This document shows, in pieces, positions 15,844-23,280 of a stretch of 28,337 bases of DNA (positions are counted from its first letter, which is position 1; the number at the start of each line of letters is the position of its first letter). The position numbers and the translations under genes were made by a program. The DNA comes from a virus, in IMG/VR virus record IMGVR_UViG_3300048586_000936, positions 1 through 28,337 of that record. One strand, given 5' to 3'. The notes under the pieces are model-generated. The model was not told where the DNA came from. It saw nothing but the letters and a program-made list of their open reading frames with translations, and did no database searches.

Positions 15844-16123
15844 GTTCGGTGATGACCGTCTCGCATAGGAGGCGGCTAAACGGCTGAACGAAGAAGGGCT
15901 TCAACAGCCCCACCGGTAACCAGCGCAGACCACGCCGCCAGCGGTAGACCACCGACGTGCCACTTGGCACACGCCCCAGGATCAGATACCCCGGCGTGAC
16001 CGTGACGCGCGGTTTTGGTTCCAGCATCTTGCGGACTTTGTCACGAATGTAATCGTGAAGCCACGTCTGAGCTTTGCCGTCGCAGGTCACTTCGATCTTC
16101 AGGTTGTATTGTTTCGGGTCCAC
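15836..16123 (-). CDS. Small basic hypothetical protein
   Basis: I prefer the GTG at 16123, which has AAAGG seven bases upstream; the ATG at 16138 is possible but lacks a ribosome binding site because it lies directly at the end of a terminator. The product (about 95 residues) has strands near the start (YNLKIEVTCDGK), a helix (WLHDYIRDKVRKMLEP) and an Arg-rich middle (VVYRWRRGLRWLP). It is encoded between the portal and gp7 genes. The function is unknown. Confidence 0.55.
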   Translation of the reverse strand: MDPKQYNLKIEVTCDGKAQTWLHDYIRDKVRKMLEPKPRVTVTPGYLILGRVPSGTSVVYRWRRGLRWLPVGLLKPFFVQPFSRLLCETVITEHG

Positions 16124-16141
16124 GTCGCTACCTTTCATGGC

Positions 16142-16170
16142 AAACAAAAAGCCCCGCGTTGGCGAGGCTT
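16142..16170 (-). terminator. Intrinsic terminator between head genes
   Basis: On the minus strand AAGCCTCGC, loop CAAC and GCGGGGCTT form a 9-bp stem (one G-U pair) followed by a T-rich run (TTTGTTTG). It is directly upstream of the 15836-16123 gene. Confidence 0.75.
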
Positions 16171-16193
16171 TCGAAGTTATGCGGCTAGTGATG

Positions 16194-16580
16194 CTATTCG
16201 ATGCTGACGAATGCGTTCAGCGTTTCAACCCAGGCGCGATCTTCGCTACAACCATCGCGCAGGCGACTTTTATACATCTCACGGAATTCCCGTGCATCAA
16301 CGCCTAGAACGTCCAGGTGCTGGTATAGGCGACGGTCAAGTAATGAGCGGTAGTCGTCGTAAGGGATCGTGACCCGTTCGATAATGCGCACAAACTTACC
16401 GTTGCGAAGTTCATGAAGGCCGGGGCGATCAACGAGGAAAACGTGTGGCGCTACAGCTTGCTTCGTTTCAACGAAAGGCCGTATGGTTTGCACATCAGCA
16501 CCTATCGCCTGGGCGACCTGTCTAATCTGTTCGACCTTCTCTGCGGGGAGGTATCCGAAAGCTTTGTCGAAGTCATCCAT
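16194..16580 (-). CDS. Hypothetical protein (128 aa)
   Basis: The ATG at 16580 is chosen; a GTG one codon earlier is also possible. It overlaps the preceding gene by 8 bases. The protein starts with a helix (AEKVEQIRQVAQAIGADVQT), has a strand-rich middle (HVFLVDRPGLHELRNGKFVR) and ends with an acidic helix. There are no recognised motifs. It is one of several small genes between portal and head morphogenesis protein. Confidence 0.65.
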   Translation of the reverse strand: MDDFDKAFGYLPAEKVEQIRQVAQAIGADVQTIRPFVETKQAVAPHVFLVDRPGLHELRNGKFVRIIERVTIPYDDYRSLLDRRLYQHLDVLGVDAREFREMYKSRLRDGCSEDRAWVETLNAFVSIE

Positions 16581-16779
16581 CACTCACCGTCCTTCGGGGA
16601 GGGCCATTCAGCGCCTTCCAGTCTATGGCGTAAAGAGCAACGGTCGGCACCAACGTTACGTTGATACGCGGCCCATCGGCGTCCGTCGTGATGGTGATGG
16701 ACTGGACCTTGTCGGGGTCAATGTCCAACGCTTTACATAACTGAAGGTTGAACGCTTTCACGTCAAAGGTCTCGCTCAC
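16573..16779 (-). CDS. Small hypothetical protein (68 aa)
   Basis: GTG at 16779 overlaps the portal stop (GTGA) and has GGGAGG seven bases upstream, so I prefer it to the earlier GTG at 16794. The short protein has a helix followed by beta strands (KVQSITITTDADGPRINVTL). This strand pattern recalls small proteins encoded after phage portals, but the role is unknown. Confidence 0.65.
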   Translation of the reverse strand: MSETFDVKAFNLQLCKALDIDPDKVQSITITTDADGPRINVTLVPTVALYAIDWKALNGPPRRTVSDG

Positions 16780-18245
16780 GGATACGCCTCCCACTCCATC
16801 GCCCCGGCAAACGCCCGCTCAACATCCGCCTTGTTCGTCGCCCGCTTCAGTGCAGCCGTCAGCCACGTCTTGACGCCCCAGCCCAGCACGTTGCTCTCGA
16901 ATTCCGCCGCCTGCTCTGCGCGCCCTTCCTCGATGCGCTTCAGTGCCTTGCGCTGCCAGCGGCCCAGCTCGTCGCCGACCGGGTCGCGCTGCACCTTCAC
17001 CTCCTGCTGTGGCGGCTGAGGCACCGGTAACTGCACCTGGGCGGGACGTGCAGCGACGAGCGCTAGTGAATGCTCGTTGCGAATGTCGCTCTTGAACTTG
17101 CCGACCTTTGGCTCGGTTTCCAGGCCGATGTCCTCGCGCACTTCCTCACGGGTCATCACGTCACGGTCGAAGAGCAGCGCCAGTTTCTCCGCGCGCGCTG
17201 CCTGAAGACGCTGATACATCTCCAGGCTTTCGGGCCGGAACCGGAGCCGCCAGCCCAGCGGCCCGAACAACTGACGGTTCAGCGCCCGCTCAATCCGCCG
17301 CGCTTCCGGGATCACCGTCTTGTCGTAGAAGTGCAGGTTGTCCGACTCGGACACAGCGAAGTTGGCAGCGTTGCTGAAGAGGATGCTCTGCGGCACACCG
17401 AAGGCCGTGGCGATGTCCTCGCGTTTCTTGTCGGTCATTTCGGGCAGCGCCAGACTGCCGAGCGGAAGCTGCTGCCCCAGGCTGCTGACCTTGACATCTT
17501 CCGAAAGCGCCAGGACATTGAACGCTTTCTTCAGCCCGCTCATGGCCCGCTGAACCCAGCCTTCGAGCCGTCGTTTCTCGGCTTCTGCTGTGCCTTCTGG
17601 CACGGTTACGATAGTCGGTGCAATTACACCGTTCTCGTAATACAGCACAGTGAAGTCATCACCCGACCGCAGCAGCATCGCCGCCGTCAGTGCAGCCTTC
17701 GCCGGTGCGCTCCCCGGCCCGATTTCGCTTCGACGTGACGGGAGCCAGATGTAGACGCACTCCTGTTCGGTCAGCGTGATCGTCTGACCCGAAAGTCTGC
17801 GCTCGAAGCCGGTCAGCCCCTGTGCCGGGTCATATTTCGGCGTGATCGTCGCCGGGTGCATAAGCTTCAGGTCCTTCACGAAGCCCCAGCGATTAATCGC
17901 CTTGAAGACATACGCCTGACCGTACAGCGTGAGCCAGCTTTCGACGGTGTTGAGCATGCCTTCGAACTCAATGCCATGCTTCAGCAGCGGCTCAGGCAGT
18001 TCGCCTTCGTCCAGCGCCTCGTCGCTGGCAATGTTCACAAACGCAAACGGCAGGTCTGCGACCGCGTCGCAGCGCACATCCACCCCGCGCCGAAACCACG
18101 GGGTATCGTCGTAACGCTTGAGCAGTTCAGAGTCGGCAGTGAATGCCTCTTGCAGCGACCGCCACGCTTCCGGGGGCAGTTTGCTGAGCGGTGTGCTTTT
18201 GACCGCGCCTCCCTGCTGCTGGAGGATGAATTGCTGCTGTCCCAT
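16776..18245 (-). CDS. Portal protein, HK97 type
   Basis: The protein has 489 residues, ATG at 18245 two bases after the large terminase stop, with GAGGG upstream. It shows the family pattern: WFRRGVDVRCDAVADLPF near residue 50, a long stem and the motif AFGVPQSILFSNAANFAVSE in the crown/stem region. Towards the end is a Pro/Gln-rich patch (VQLPVPQPPQQEVKVQ), then an Arg/Glu-rich helical tail. Twelve copies form the DNA channel at one capsid vertex. Normal length for the family. Confidence 0.93.
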   Translation of the reverse strand: MGQQQFILQQQGGAVKSTPLSKLPPEAWRSLQEAFTADSELLKRYDDTPWFRRGVDVRCDAVADLPFAFVNIASDEALDEGELPEPLLKHGIEFEGMLNTVESWLTLYGQAYVFKAINRWGFVKDLKLMHPATITPKYDPAQGLTGFERRLSGQTITLTEQECVYIWLPSRRSEIGPGSAPAKAALTAAMLLRSGDDFTVLYYENGVIAPTIVTVPEGTAEAEKRRLEGWVQRAMSGLKKAFNVLALSEDVKVSSLGQQLPLGSLALPEMTDKKREDIATAFGVPQSILFSNAANFAVSESDNLHFYDKTVIPEARRIERALNRQLFGPLGWRLRFRPESLEMYQRLQAARAEKLALLFDRDVMTREEVREDIGLETEPKVGKFKSDIRNEHSLALVAARPAQVQLPVPQPPQQEVKVQRDPVGDELGRWQRKALKRIEEGRAEQAAEFESNVLGWGVKTWLTAALKRATNKADVERAFAGAMEWEAYP

Positions 18246-18247
18246 GC

Positions 18248-19741
18248 CTATCCCTCGAAGATAATCAGCGGGCCGCCGCGATAGGCACCCATCCAGGCCA
18301 AAACGACCGCGTCGCCATAGTCTGGCGAGCGACCGATGCGCTTCTTGATCTCGTCTTTACTTTCCAGCCCGATCTTCGCGCCCAGGATTTTGTAGCGCGG
18401 TGCGCACAAGTCGACACGCAACTGGCGGCTAGGCGGCAGTGCGATGTTCTCACCGCTCGCCGGGTCCAGCGCCTCGCGCAGCTTCCAGTAGCTTTCGGCA
18501 CGCAGGTTAGCGAATTCGTACTTCCCGCTCTTATCCTTGCGCGTCGATTTGCTGCTGTTGTTCACCGGGATCGTGCGCTCATGCAGGGGTTGCAGGTGGT
18601 CGACCGCGGATGCGCCGTAGCCGATACTGTCAATGTAGACCGGCGCATCGGCCTCACCCAGAGCGTTCAACACGTAGTGCGCGGTAATCGCACCGTTGGA
18701 CGTTTCCGCGCCTGGATAGACCTTCAACTCATCGAACCATGTGCCATAGAGCGGAGCCAGCGTTGTGCTGTCGGCACCGCCGCGCGCCACGTCGACACCC
18801 AGCGCCCGCAGCGCCAGATCGGGCTTGCTCTCCGGCGTCCAACGGGCCTGCGCGGCCTTGACCCAGGCCGTGGGGATGCACTGCCATGCGTCGTCACTGT
18901 GCGACGCGGTGAAGTCACCATTGAGCATCTGCGACCGCAGCGGCTCAGGCAGCGACTGAAGGACGGCCCGGTATTCGTCGCCATAGTACGGGTTGTCGCT
19001 CAGCTTCGCCGGAATGAAGGTCCGGCTGCGGGGCTTGAGCATCTCGCCATTGTGTTCGTACGGGCTGGCGTCAGGGACTTCGATATCCTTGTCGTCAATC
19101 GTGACGAACCAACGCAGCTCACCCGGTTGCGCCGGATTCGGGTGTGTCGGATCCAGCCACGGGGCGAAGAACGCAATCACCCACTCGCCATCAGCGTCCG
19201 TGGGTGGGTTGCCGGTGAGGACGATGCGGCAGCGCTGACCGGGGATGGTGGACCGGTTCCAGGCGGTAGAAAATCGCACCTGGCTCTCGGTGAATTCCGT
19301 CACCTCGTCAAACACGTAGAGGTCACGCGGGCGACCCTGCTGGTCTTTCTTGTCCTTCTCATACTGCATTGCCGCGAATTCGATCATGCGCCCGTCGTTC
19401 AGACGCCAGATGTGCAGGCTCTCGTTGTAGCTGTCCTTGGCGTGGCTGTCAGACTGGGCATTGAAGATTTCGCGACTGCGCTCGATCAGTGAACGCATAC
19501 GCGGGAATTCGCGCCGGAAGATGACGCTGCGCTGGTGCGCCGTACCTGACAGCCCTAGCGCCAGGTCAGTCTTACCACCACCCGCCGCGCCACCGTAGAA
19601 CAGGATGTCGGCTTCGCTGTAGTAGGCTTGCGTCTGCGGGCCGGGAAGCGGCGTCCAGATCGCAGGGTTGCTGCTGTTTAGACTCTCCTCGAAGACCTCA
19701 TCAACGAATGCATCAATCGGGTCGGCTGCTGGCTCGCTCAT
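18248..19741 (-). CDS. terL: Terminase large subunit
   Basis: The protein has 497 residues and the complete set of motor and nuclease motifs. Walker A is GGAAGGGKT (50-58), Walker B LYVFDE (141-146) and the coupling motif LTGNPP (175-180). The RNase-H-like nuclease has acidic residues in GVDVARGG (D317), YIDSIGYG (D371) and SPDYGDAVV (D477). It packages the DNA into the prohead using ATP and cuts concatemers. It overlaps the small subunit gene by 29 bases and is followed at once by the portal gene. Confidence 0.95.
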   Translation of the reverse strand: MSEPAADPIDAFVDEVFEESLNSSNPAIWTPLPGPQTQAYYSEADILFYGGAAGGGKTDLALGLSGTAHQRSVIFRREFPRMRSLIERSREIFNAQSDSHAKDSYNESLHIWRLNDGRMIEFAAMQYEKDKKDQQGRPRDLYVFDEVTEFTESQVRFSTAWNRSTIPGQRCRIVLTGNPPTDADGEWVIAFFAPWLDPTHPNPAQPGELRWFVTIDDKDIEVPDASPYEHNGEMLKPRSRTFIPAKLSDNPYYGDEYRAVLQSLPEPLRSQMLNGDFTASHSDDAWQCIPTAWVKAAQARWTPESKPDLALRALGVDVARGGADSTTLAPLYGTWFDELKVYPGAETSNGAITAHYVLNALGEADAPVYIDSIGYGASAVDHLQPLHERTIPVNNSSKSTRKDKSGKYEFANLRAESYWKLREALDPASGENIALPPSRQLRVDLCAPRYKILGAKIGLESKDEIKKRIGRSPDYGDAVVLAWMGAYRGGPLIIFEG

Positions 19742-20552
19742 TCACGTTCTGCTCTGCCTTCTGCTGAATCACCCGGCGCGCTTTTTCGATCATCCGCTCG
19801 ATGGTCTGCACAGGGTTCATGCCAGCCATCTCCAGCACCTGCACGAGCTGCACCACCAGGTCGACATCAAGCGGGACTTCAACGCCCTTGTCCCACAACC
19901 CGTGATGCAACCCCATATCGCGGTTCGGCCCGCGCTTGTCCCAGAGTTCGAGGACCACGCTCCCATCGTTCTGCACCTTGTACTTTTTGATGAGGTGCAG
20001 CTTCCCGCGCTCCTGGGCTTTCAACAAGTCGATATAAGGCCACACGCCGGGGATCGTCAGGAAGTCCGCCATGTTGGCGTTTGCCATGTCGGAGACGTTC
20101 GCCAGCACCTGCTCGCGCGTCAGTGCCGCCGCGTCCAGCCGCCGCCGAATTTCCGCCGCCACCTTAGCATTCTTTAACAGTCGCGATGCCTGCACATGCG
20201 CTGACGCTGGCGAATAACCCACCCGGATCGCCGCCACACGCCCATTCCAGTTCTCTTCGAAATAGGCGTCAATGAAGGCCAGATGCTGTGGGTCCAGGTC
20301 CTCATCGGGCGCACCCACGACCACCGTTGGCGCGCGCTCCGGTTTCGAAACAACGATTTCGGTTTTCGGTTTCGGTGTTTCGATTTTCGATTCTGAATCC
20401 GAACCGCTTTTCGAAAGCCAGCCGTGCAGCGTACTGGTGCTGATGCGCTTCCCCAGTAGCGCCTCAACTTCATCCAGCGCTGCCGCCTTCAGGCCGCCAT
20501 GCCGCCGGACGATGTCGACCGCTGACGCCTTCTGCTCTGGACTGTACGCCAC
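19713..20552 (-). CDS. terS: Terminase small subunit
   Basis: I choose the GTG at 20552 (GAGG six bases upstream) over a GTG four codons earlier that overlaps it; the product has 279 residues. The N-terminal ~55 residues form an HTH-like region (YSPEQKASAVDIVRRHGGLK, then STSTLHGWLSKSG), joined by a Ser/Lys/Glu linker to the Terminase_2-type core: PQHLAFIDAYFEENWNGRVA, then GYSPASAHVQASRLLKN and EIRRRL. The C-terminal part is a long extension that includes a Met-rich helix. It recognises the packaging site and recruits the large subunit. A terminator lies directly upstream. Confidence 0.88.
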   Translation of the reverse strand: MAYSPEQKASAVDIVRRHGGLKAAALDEVEALLGKRISTSTLHGWLSKSGSDSESKIETPKPKTEIVVSKPERAPTVVVGAPDEDLDPQHLAFIDAYFEENWNGRVAAIRVGYSPASAHVQASRLLKNAKVAAEIRRRLDAAALTREQVLANVSDMANANMADFLTIPGVWPYIDLLKAQERGKLHLIKKYKVQNDGSVVLELWDKRGPNRDMGLHHGLWDKGVEVPLDVDLVVQLVQVLEMAGMNPVQTIERMIEKARRVIQQKAEQNVNERASSRPD

Positions 20553-20568
20553 CGCACACCTCACGAAT

Positions 20569-20592
20569 CAAAAGCGCCCTGGTCCGGGCGCT
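20569..20592 (-). terminator. Intrinsic terminator before the small terminase gene
   Basis: On the minus strand AGCGCCC, loop GGACCA and GGGCGCT form a 7-bp GC-rich stem followed by TTTGATT. It separates the sigma-like regulator gene from the packaging genes. Its 3' flank shares GCGCTTTTGATTCGTG with the terminator upstream of the tape measure gene. Confidence 0.65.
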
Positions 20593-20626
20593 CGTTTGGC
20601 GAACAATAACATTATTCGCAAGAACT

Positions 20627-21199
20627 CTATGCTAATTTCATCATAGCACTTTTGTTCGCTTTTATTAGAGGCGAAATGAGAAAAGATATGTTGTCTTCCA
20701 GCGGCACATTCACCAGGACCCAGCGCGGGGTATCCTGGCTATCCCCCCACCCAGGCCACCAGCGCGCCCGGATGTCGTGTGCCGCGAAATACTCCATTGC
20801 CTGGGATGCGGACTTTAGAAGCTGGCTCACGCGCCCCTGGGTGATCCCCATGTTTGTTGCAATGACCGTCTGAATGCCCCGGTGGATCGATTTGTGCAGG
20901 CGTTCCAGATGCACCTCTCGGAGAACCTCGTAATGACCGCTCTCCAGCCGTTCATAAAAGAGCCTCGCACCTAGCGCGACCCGGTCGGTCTGTAACCGCT
21001 CCATGTGCGCCAGGGCCACCGTCCGGTCAGCCTCTCGATATTCCGCCGCGCGCTGACGAATGATCTCGATCTCCCAGAGCATCGCTTCATACTCACGCGC
21101 GGTCAGGCAGGCATAGCCGAATTTGCGGATGCGCCCCGCCATCGCCTTATCGCGCGCCATTGCCCTTTCTGCTGCACTCAGCAGTCCGTCATTGCCCAT
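20627..21199 (-). CDS. HTH protein with sigma-region-4-like motif
   Basis: I choose the ATG at 21199 (190 residues); an upstream start in the same frame would overlap a membrane protein gene throughout. Two long charged helices (AREYEAMLWEIEIIRQRAAE, then a region of Arg and Glu) precede an HTH near residues 109-131, TVIATNMGITQGRVSQLLKS, close to the sigma-70 region 4.2 pattern. It is the last gene before the packaging operon, so a role in switching on late genes is plausible, but that is inferred. A perfect palindrome lies nine bases before its ATG. Confidence 0.65.
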   Translation of the reverse strand: MGNDGLLSAAERAMARDKAMAGRIRKFGYACLTAREYEAMLWEIEIIRQRAAEYREADRTVALAHMERLQTDRVALGARLFYERLESGHYEVLREVHLERLHKSIHRGIQTVIATNMGITQGRVSQLLKSASQAMEYFAAHDIRARWWPGWGDSQDTPRWVLVNVPLEDNISFLISPLIKANKSAMMKLA

Positions 21200-21377
21200 C
21201 GCGCCCCCACTGTCCACGGTGGACAGTCCGAAGCCGCCGCTGCTGGAGCCAGTCGACCAGCAGCAGCGTCCCCAGGCACAGCAGCCCGCTCGCGCCAACA
21301 CCGTCACGCCATGCGACCGGCCCGAACGTCAGCCCCAACCACATCAGTCCGAGGATGAGGACAACGCGCTTAAGCAT
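21189..21377 (-). CDS. Small membrane protein (62 aa)
   Basis: The ATG at 21377 has AGAGG seven bases upstream and overlaps the preceding gene by 8. Two hydrophobic segments (about residues 4-20 and 28-42) are followed by an Arg/Gln-rich tail. The final codons also encode the ACTGTCCAC palindrome. The function is unknown. Confidence 0.6.
   Translation of the reverse strand: MLKRVVLILGLMWLGLTFGPVAWRDGVGASGLLCLGTLLLVDWLQQRRLRTVHRGQWGRDGQ
21209..21227. repeat. Perfect 19-bp palindrome upstream of the HTH gene
   Basis: ACTGTCCAC, central G, GTGGACAGT. It matches the palindrome at 9530-9547 except for the central base, and lies nine bases before the ATG at 21199, inside the 3' end of the small membrane protein gene. 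Confidence 0.7.
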
Positions 21378-21807
21378 GATCTACCTCTCGCTGGCGGCGC
21401 AGATTGTCGTTGGTCGGTGGCGGCAACTCGCCCGCCCGTATCACCAGGCAATCGGCGGCGTGGTCGCATTCGACGTGCGAGTACAGATTATCGACGTACA
21501 CGGCCTCGGCTTCGGACCGACAGTATTTGCAGCCGATCCCGTCCGGCATTACGTCGCACCACGCATCGTTAGCGAGTGCCTCGCGCAGCATGCTCGCCAA
21601 AGCGTCGGCGTGAGCCAACATCTCCGGGATACGGTTTAGCGCACGAATCAGCACGACGTCACTGTCGCGATCTTGAACCGGAATACGGGTGCGCCAATGC
21701 CGCGTACCATTGGTCAGGCCAAGCACTTCTTCTTTGGCCTCGTTGTGATCCGCCCGCGCTGCCTTGAGCGCGTCCGCTGTCATCAACTTCATTTCGTCTG
21801 CTATCAT
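21370..21807 (-). CDS. Cys/His-rich phage protein
   Basis: The protein has 145 residues, starting three bases after the preceding stop. The N-terminal ~85 residues are helical. The C-terminal part has a likely zinc site, with C93 and C96 in GIGCKYCRSEA and H111, C114, H116 and C120 in HVECDHAADCLVIRAGEL. The pattern H-x-x-D-C-L/P-V-I-x-A in the last segment is common in short phage proteins encoded in early regions. Its molecular role is unknown. Confidence 0.7.
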   Translation of the reverse strand: MIADEMKLMTADALKAARADHNEAKEEVLGLTNGTRHWRTRIPVQDRDSDVVLIRALNRIPEMLAHADALASMLREALANDAWCDVMPDGIGCKYCRSEAEAVYVDNLYSHVECDHAADCLVIRAGELPPPTNDNLRRQREVDHA

Positions 21808-21810
21808 CCC

Positions 21811-22659
21811 TCAGTTATCCCTTCTCGTGTCCGTTGTCCGCTGCTGGCGGTGGTCGCGCATGACTTCGGACACGGTCGATTTACCGACTTTCAACAAATC
21901 AGCGATCTCGCGGACAGTCATGTTGGCGGACGCCGGGTTGTCCTCGAGGAAGCGCCAGACGACCGCCCGCGCGTCCGTCCGGCGTTGTCCCTCGCCTGTG
22001 TCCGTTGGTTCAACTGTCCGGTTGTCCGGCTGGGCGTCCGCCGGACGCGCTACGGACACCGGGCGGACAGTCCGCTTCTGGGCCTTCTGGAAGGCGGCAA
22101 GAATCTCGTCATCCCAGGCGCGCCGCTTTTCGTCCAATGCGCGGTGCGCCCGGACGGAGGCTGATACTTCGGAATGCTGGATATTCACGAACAGCTTTCC
22201 GGCTGCCAGACAGGCCACCGGAGCCAGCAGACCGACCAGGACGCCAACGACGGTTGTCCACAGGTTGTCCGGGTTCATGGAGTGCAGCGCGCTCTGGACA
22301 TTCGCCAGCGCTGCCACGACGAAAGTAAATCCACCGACCAACACGCCCCACGCCCGATCCCGAATGGCAAGGTAGGCGGACAGCAGGATCATCAGTTCGA
22401 CGAAGACGAATGACAGGCCTGCGGCCCACGCGCGCACGGCGGTATTGACCAGCGCTGGGTCAATGCCCTGATAGACGGTCGGTACCGTGTGGACCGCTGA
22501 GAGCAGCGATGCGCACAGGAACATGCCCAGCAGCGCCCACTTCACCCAGCCCGGATACTGCTGGGCCACCGGCTCCGGCTGCGGAATGGATGCCGGGTGC
22601 TGGGCTTCGTACTCCGCACGAAATGTCTGATAGTCCATTGTGCTGTTCACCTCGCTCAT
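21811..22659 (-). CDS. Four-helix membrane protein with C-terminal HTH
   Basis: The ATG at 22659 overlaps the upstream stop (ATGA); an in-frame ATG at 22638 is the alternative. The product has 282 residues. Four membrane helices lie at about 38-58, 79-99, 103-123 and 134-154, an arrangement resembling DUF2637-type membrane proteins of mobile elements. A charged and Pro/Thr-rich linker (~165-235) follows, then a winged-helix-like domain with TVREIADLLKVGKSTVSEVM at 248-267. This would tether a DNA-binding domain to the membrane. Similarity to DUF2637 is from memory of its helix pattern and needs checking. Confidence 0.7.
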   Translation of the reverse strand: MSEVNSTMDYQTFRAEYEAQHPASIPQPEPVAQQYPGWVKWALLGMFLCASLLSAVHTVPTVYQGIDPALVNTAVRAWAAGLSFVFVELMILLSAYLAIRDRAWGVLVGGFTFVVAALANVQSALHSMNPDNLWTTVVGVLVGLLAPVACLAAGKLFVNIQHSEVSASVRAHRALDEKRRAWDDEILAAFQKAQKRTVRPVSVARPADAQPDNRTVEPTDTGEGQRRTDARAVVWRFLEDNPASANMTVREIADLLKVGKSTVSEVMRDHRQQRTTDTRRDN

Positions 22660-23018
22660 CGGTAAGTGATCGGCCCTTTCTTCCGTCGCGCCCGCCAGCC
22701 GTGCAGTCTGCGAATGAGGGGCTGTAACCGCGCCCTGAGCTGGCGGGCCCGCTTGCGTCGCTGCTCGGCCTTCTCCAGTACATCCCAGCCCTTGTGCCAG
22801 ATACGAGCGAGTCCGTATTCGCCGCACGGAACCCACTCAATCCAGTCATTGCAAACCATGTCCAGGTCGACTTCTTCGCTGACCTGAATGGCGGGCGTGA
22901 ATTGCGTTCGGTCTTCATTGAAAGTGCCGAGGAACGTTTCGCCGTAGCCAAAGGTCACAAGGTCTTCGCCCGCGTCCATCCGTCGAAGAACCTGGAGGCG
23001 CGTCAGCGGCTTATCCAT
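22656..23018 (-). CDS. Hypothetical protein with basic C-terminus
   Basis: The protein has 120 residues and overlaps its upstream neighbour by 8 bases. The N-terminal part is mixed alpha/beta (DLVTFGYGETFLGTFNEDRT); the last ~40 residues are strongly basic (RRKRARQLRARLQPLIRRLH), which may bind nucleic acid. No family is recognised. It lies between the DUF4031 gene and the membrane-HTH gene. Confidence 0.65.
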   Translation of the reverse strand: MDKPLTRLQVLRRMDAGEDLVTFGYGETFLGTFNEDRTQFTPAIQVSEEVDLDMVCNDWIEWVPCGEYGLARIWHKGWDVLEKAEQRRKRARQLRARLQPLIRRLHGWRARRKKGPITYR

Positions 23019-23280
23019 CTGATGGGGCGCTCATCTGCTTTGCAATCCAGACCTTGAGCGGCATAAACACCGCGCCCGATTGCAGCGCCTGGACACGCTT
23101 GGTATAGACCAGGTCGTAGTGCGGGAATGGGCCGCTGATGCCCTGGGTTGTTTGAAACCACTGACGCTTCAGGCCCAGCCGTGCCGCAAAGGTGTGCAGC
23201 GCTTCGATGTCACCATCTGTCCAGAGGTGGCACCAACGCCCTTTCTTGCCGTAGTCACGAAGCTCATCGACGTAAATCAT
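23011..23280 (-). CDS. DUF4031 family protein
   Basis: The 89-residue protein matches the DUF4031 pattern: MIYVDELRDYGKKGRWCHLW at the start, DIEALHTFAARLGLKRQWFQ in the middle and HYDLVYTKRVQALQSGAV near the end. The family is common in phages and mobile elements and has no established function. The ATG at 23280 is ATGA-coupled to the upstream gene. Family identification is from memory of its conserved motifs. Confidence 0.8.
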   Translation of the reverse strand: MIYVDELRDYGKKGRWCHLWTDGDIEALHTFAARLGLKRQWFQTTQGISGPFPHYDLVYTKRVQALQSGAVFMPLKVWIAKQMSAPSDG

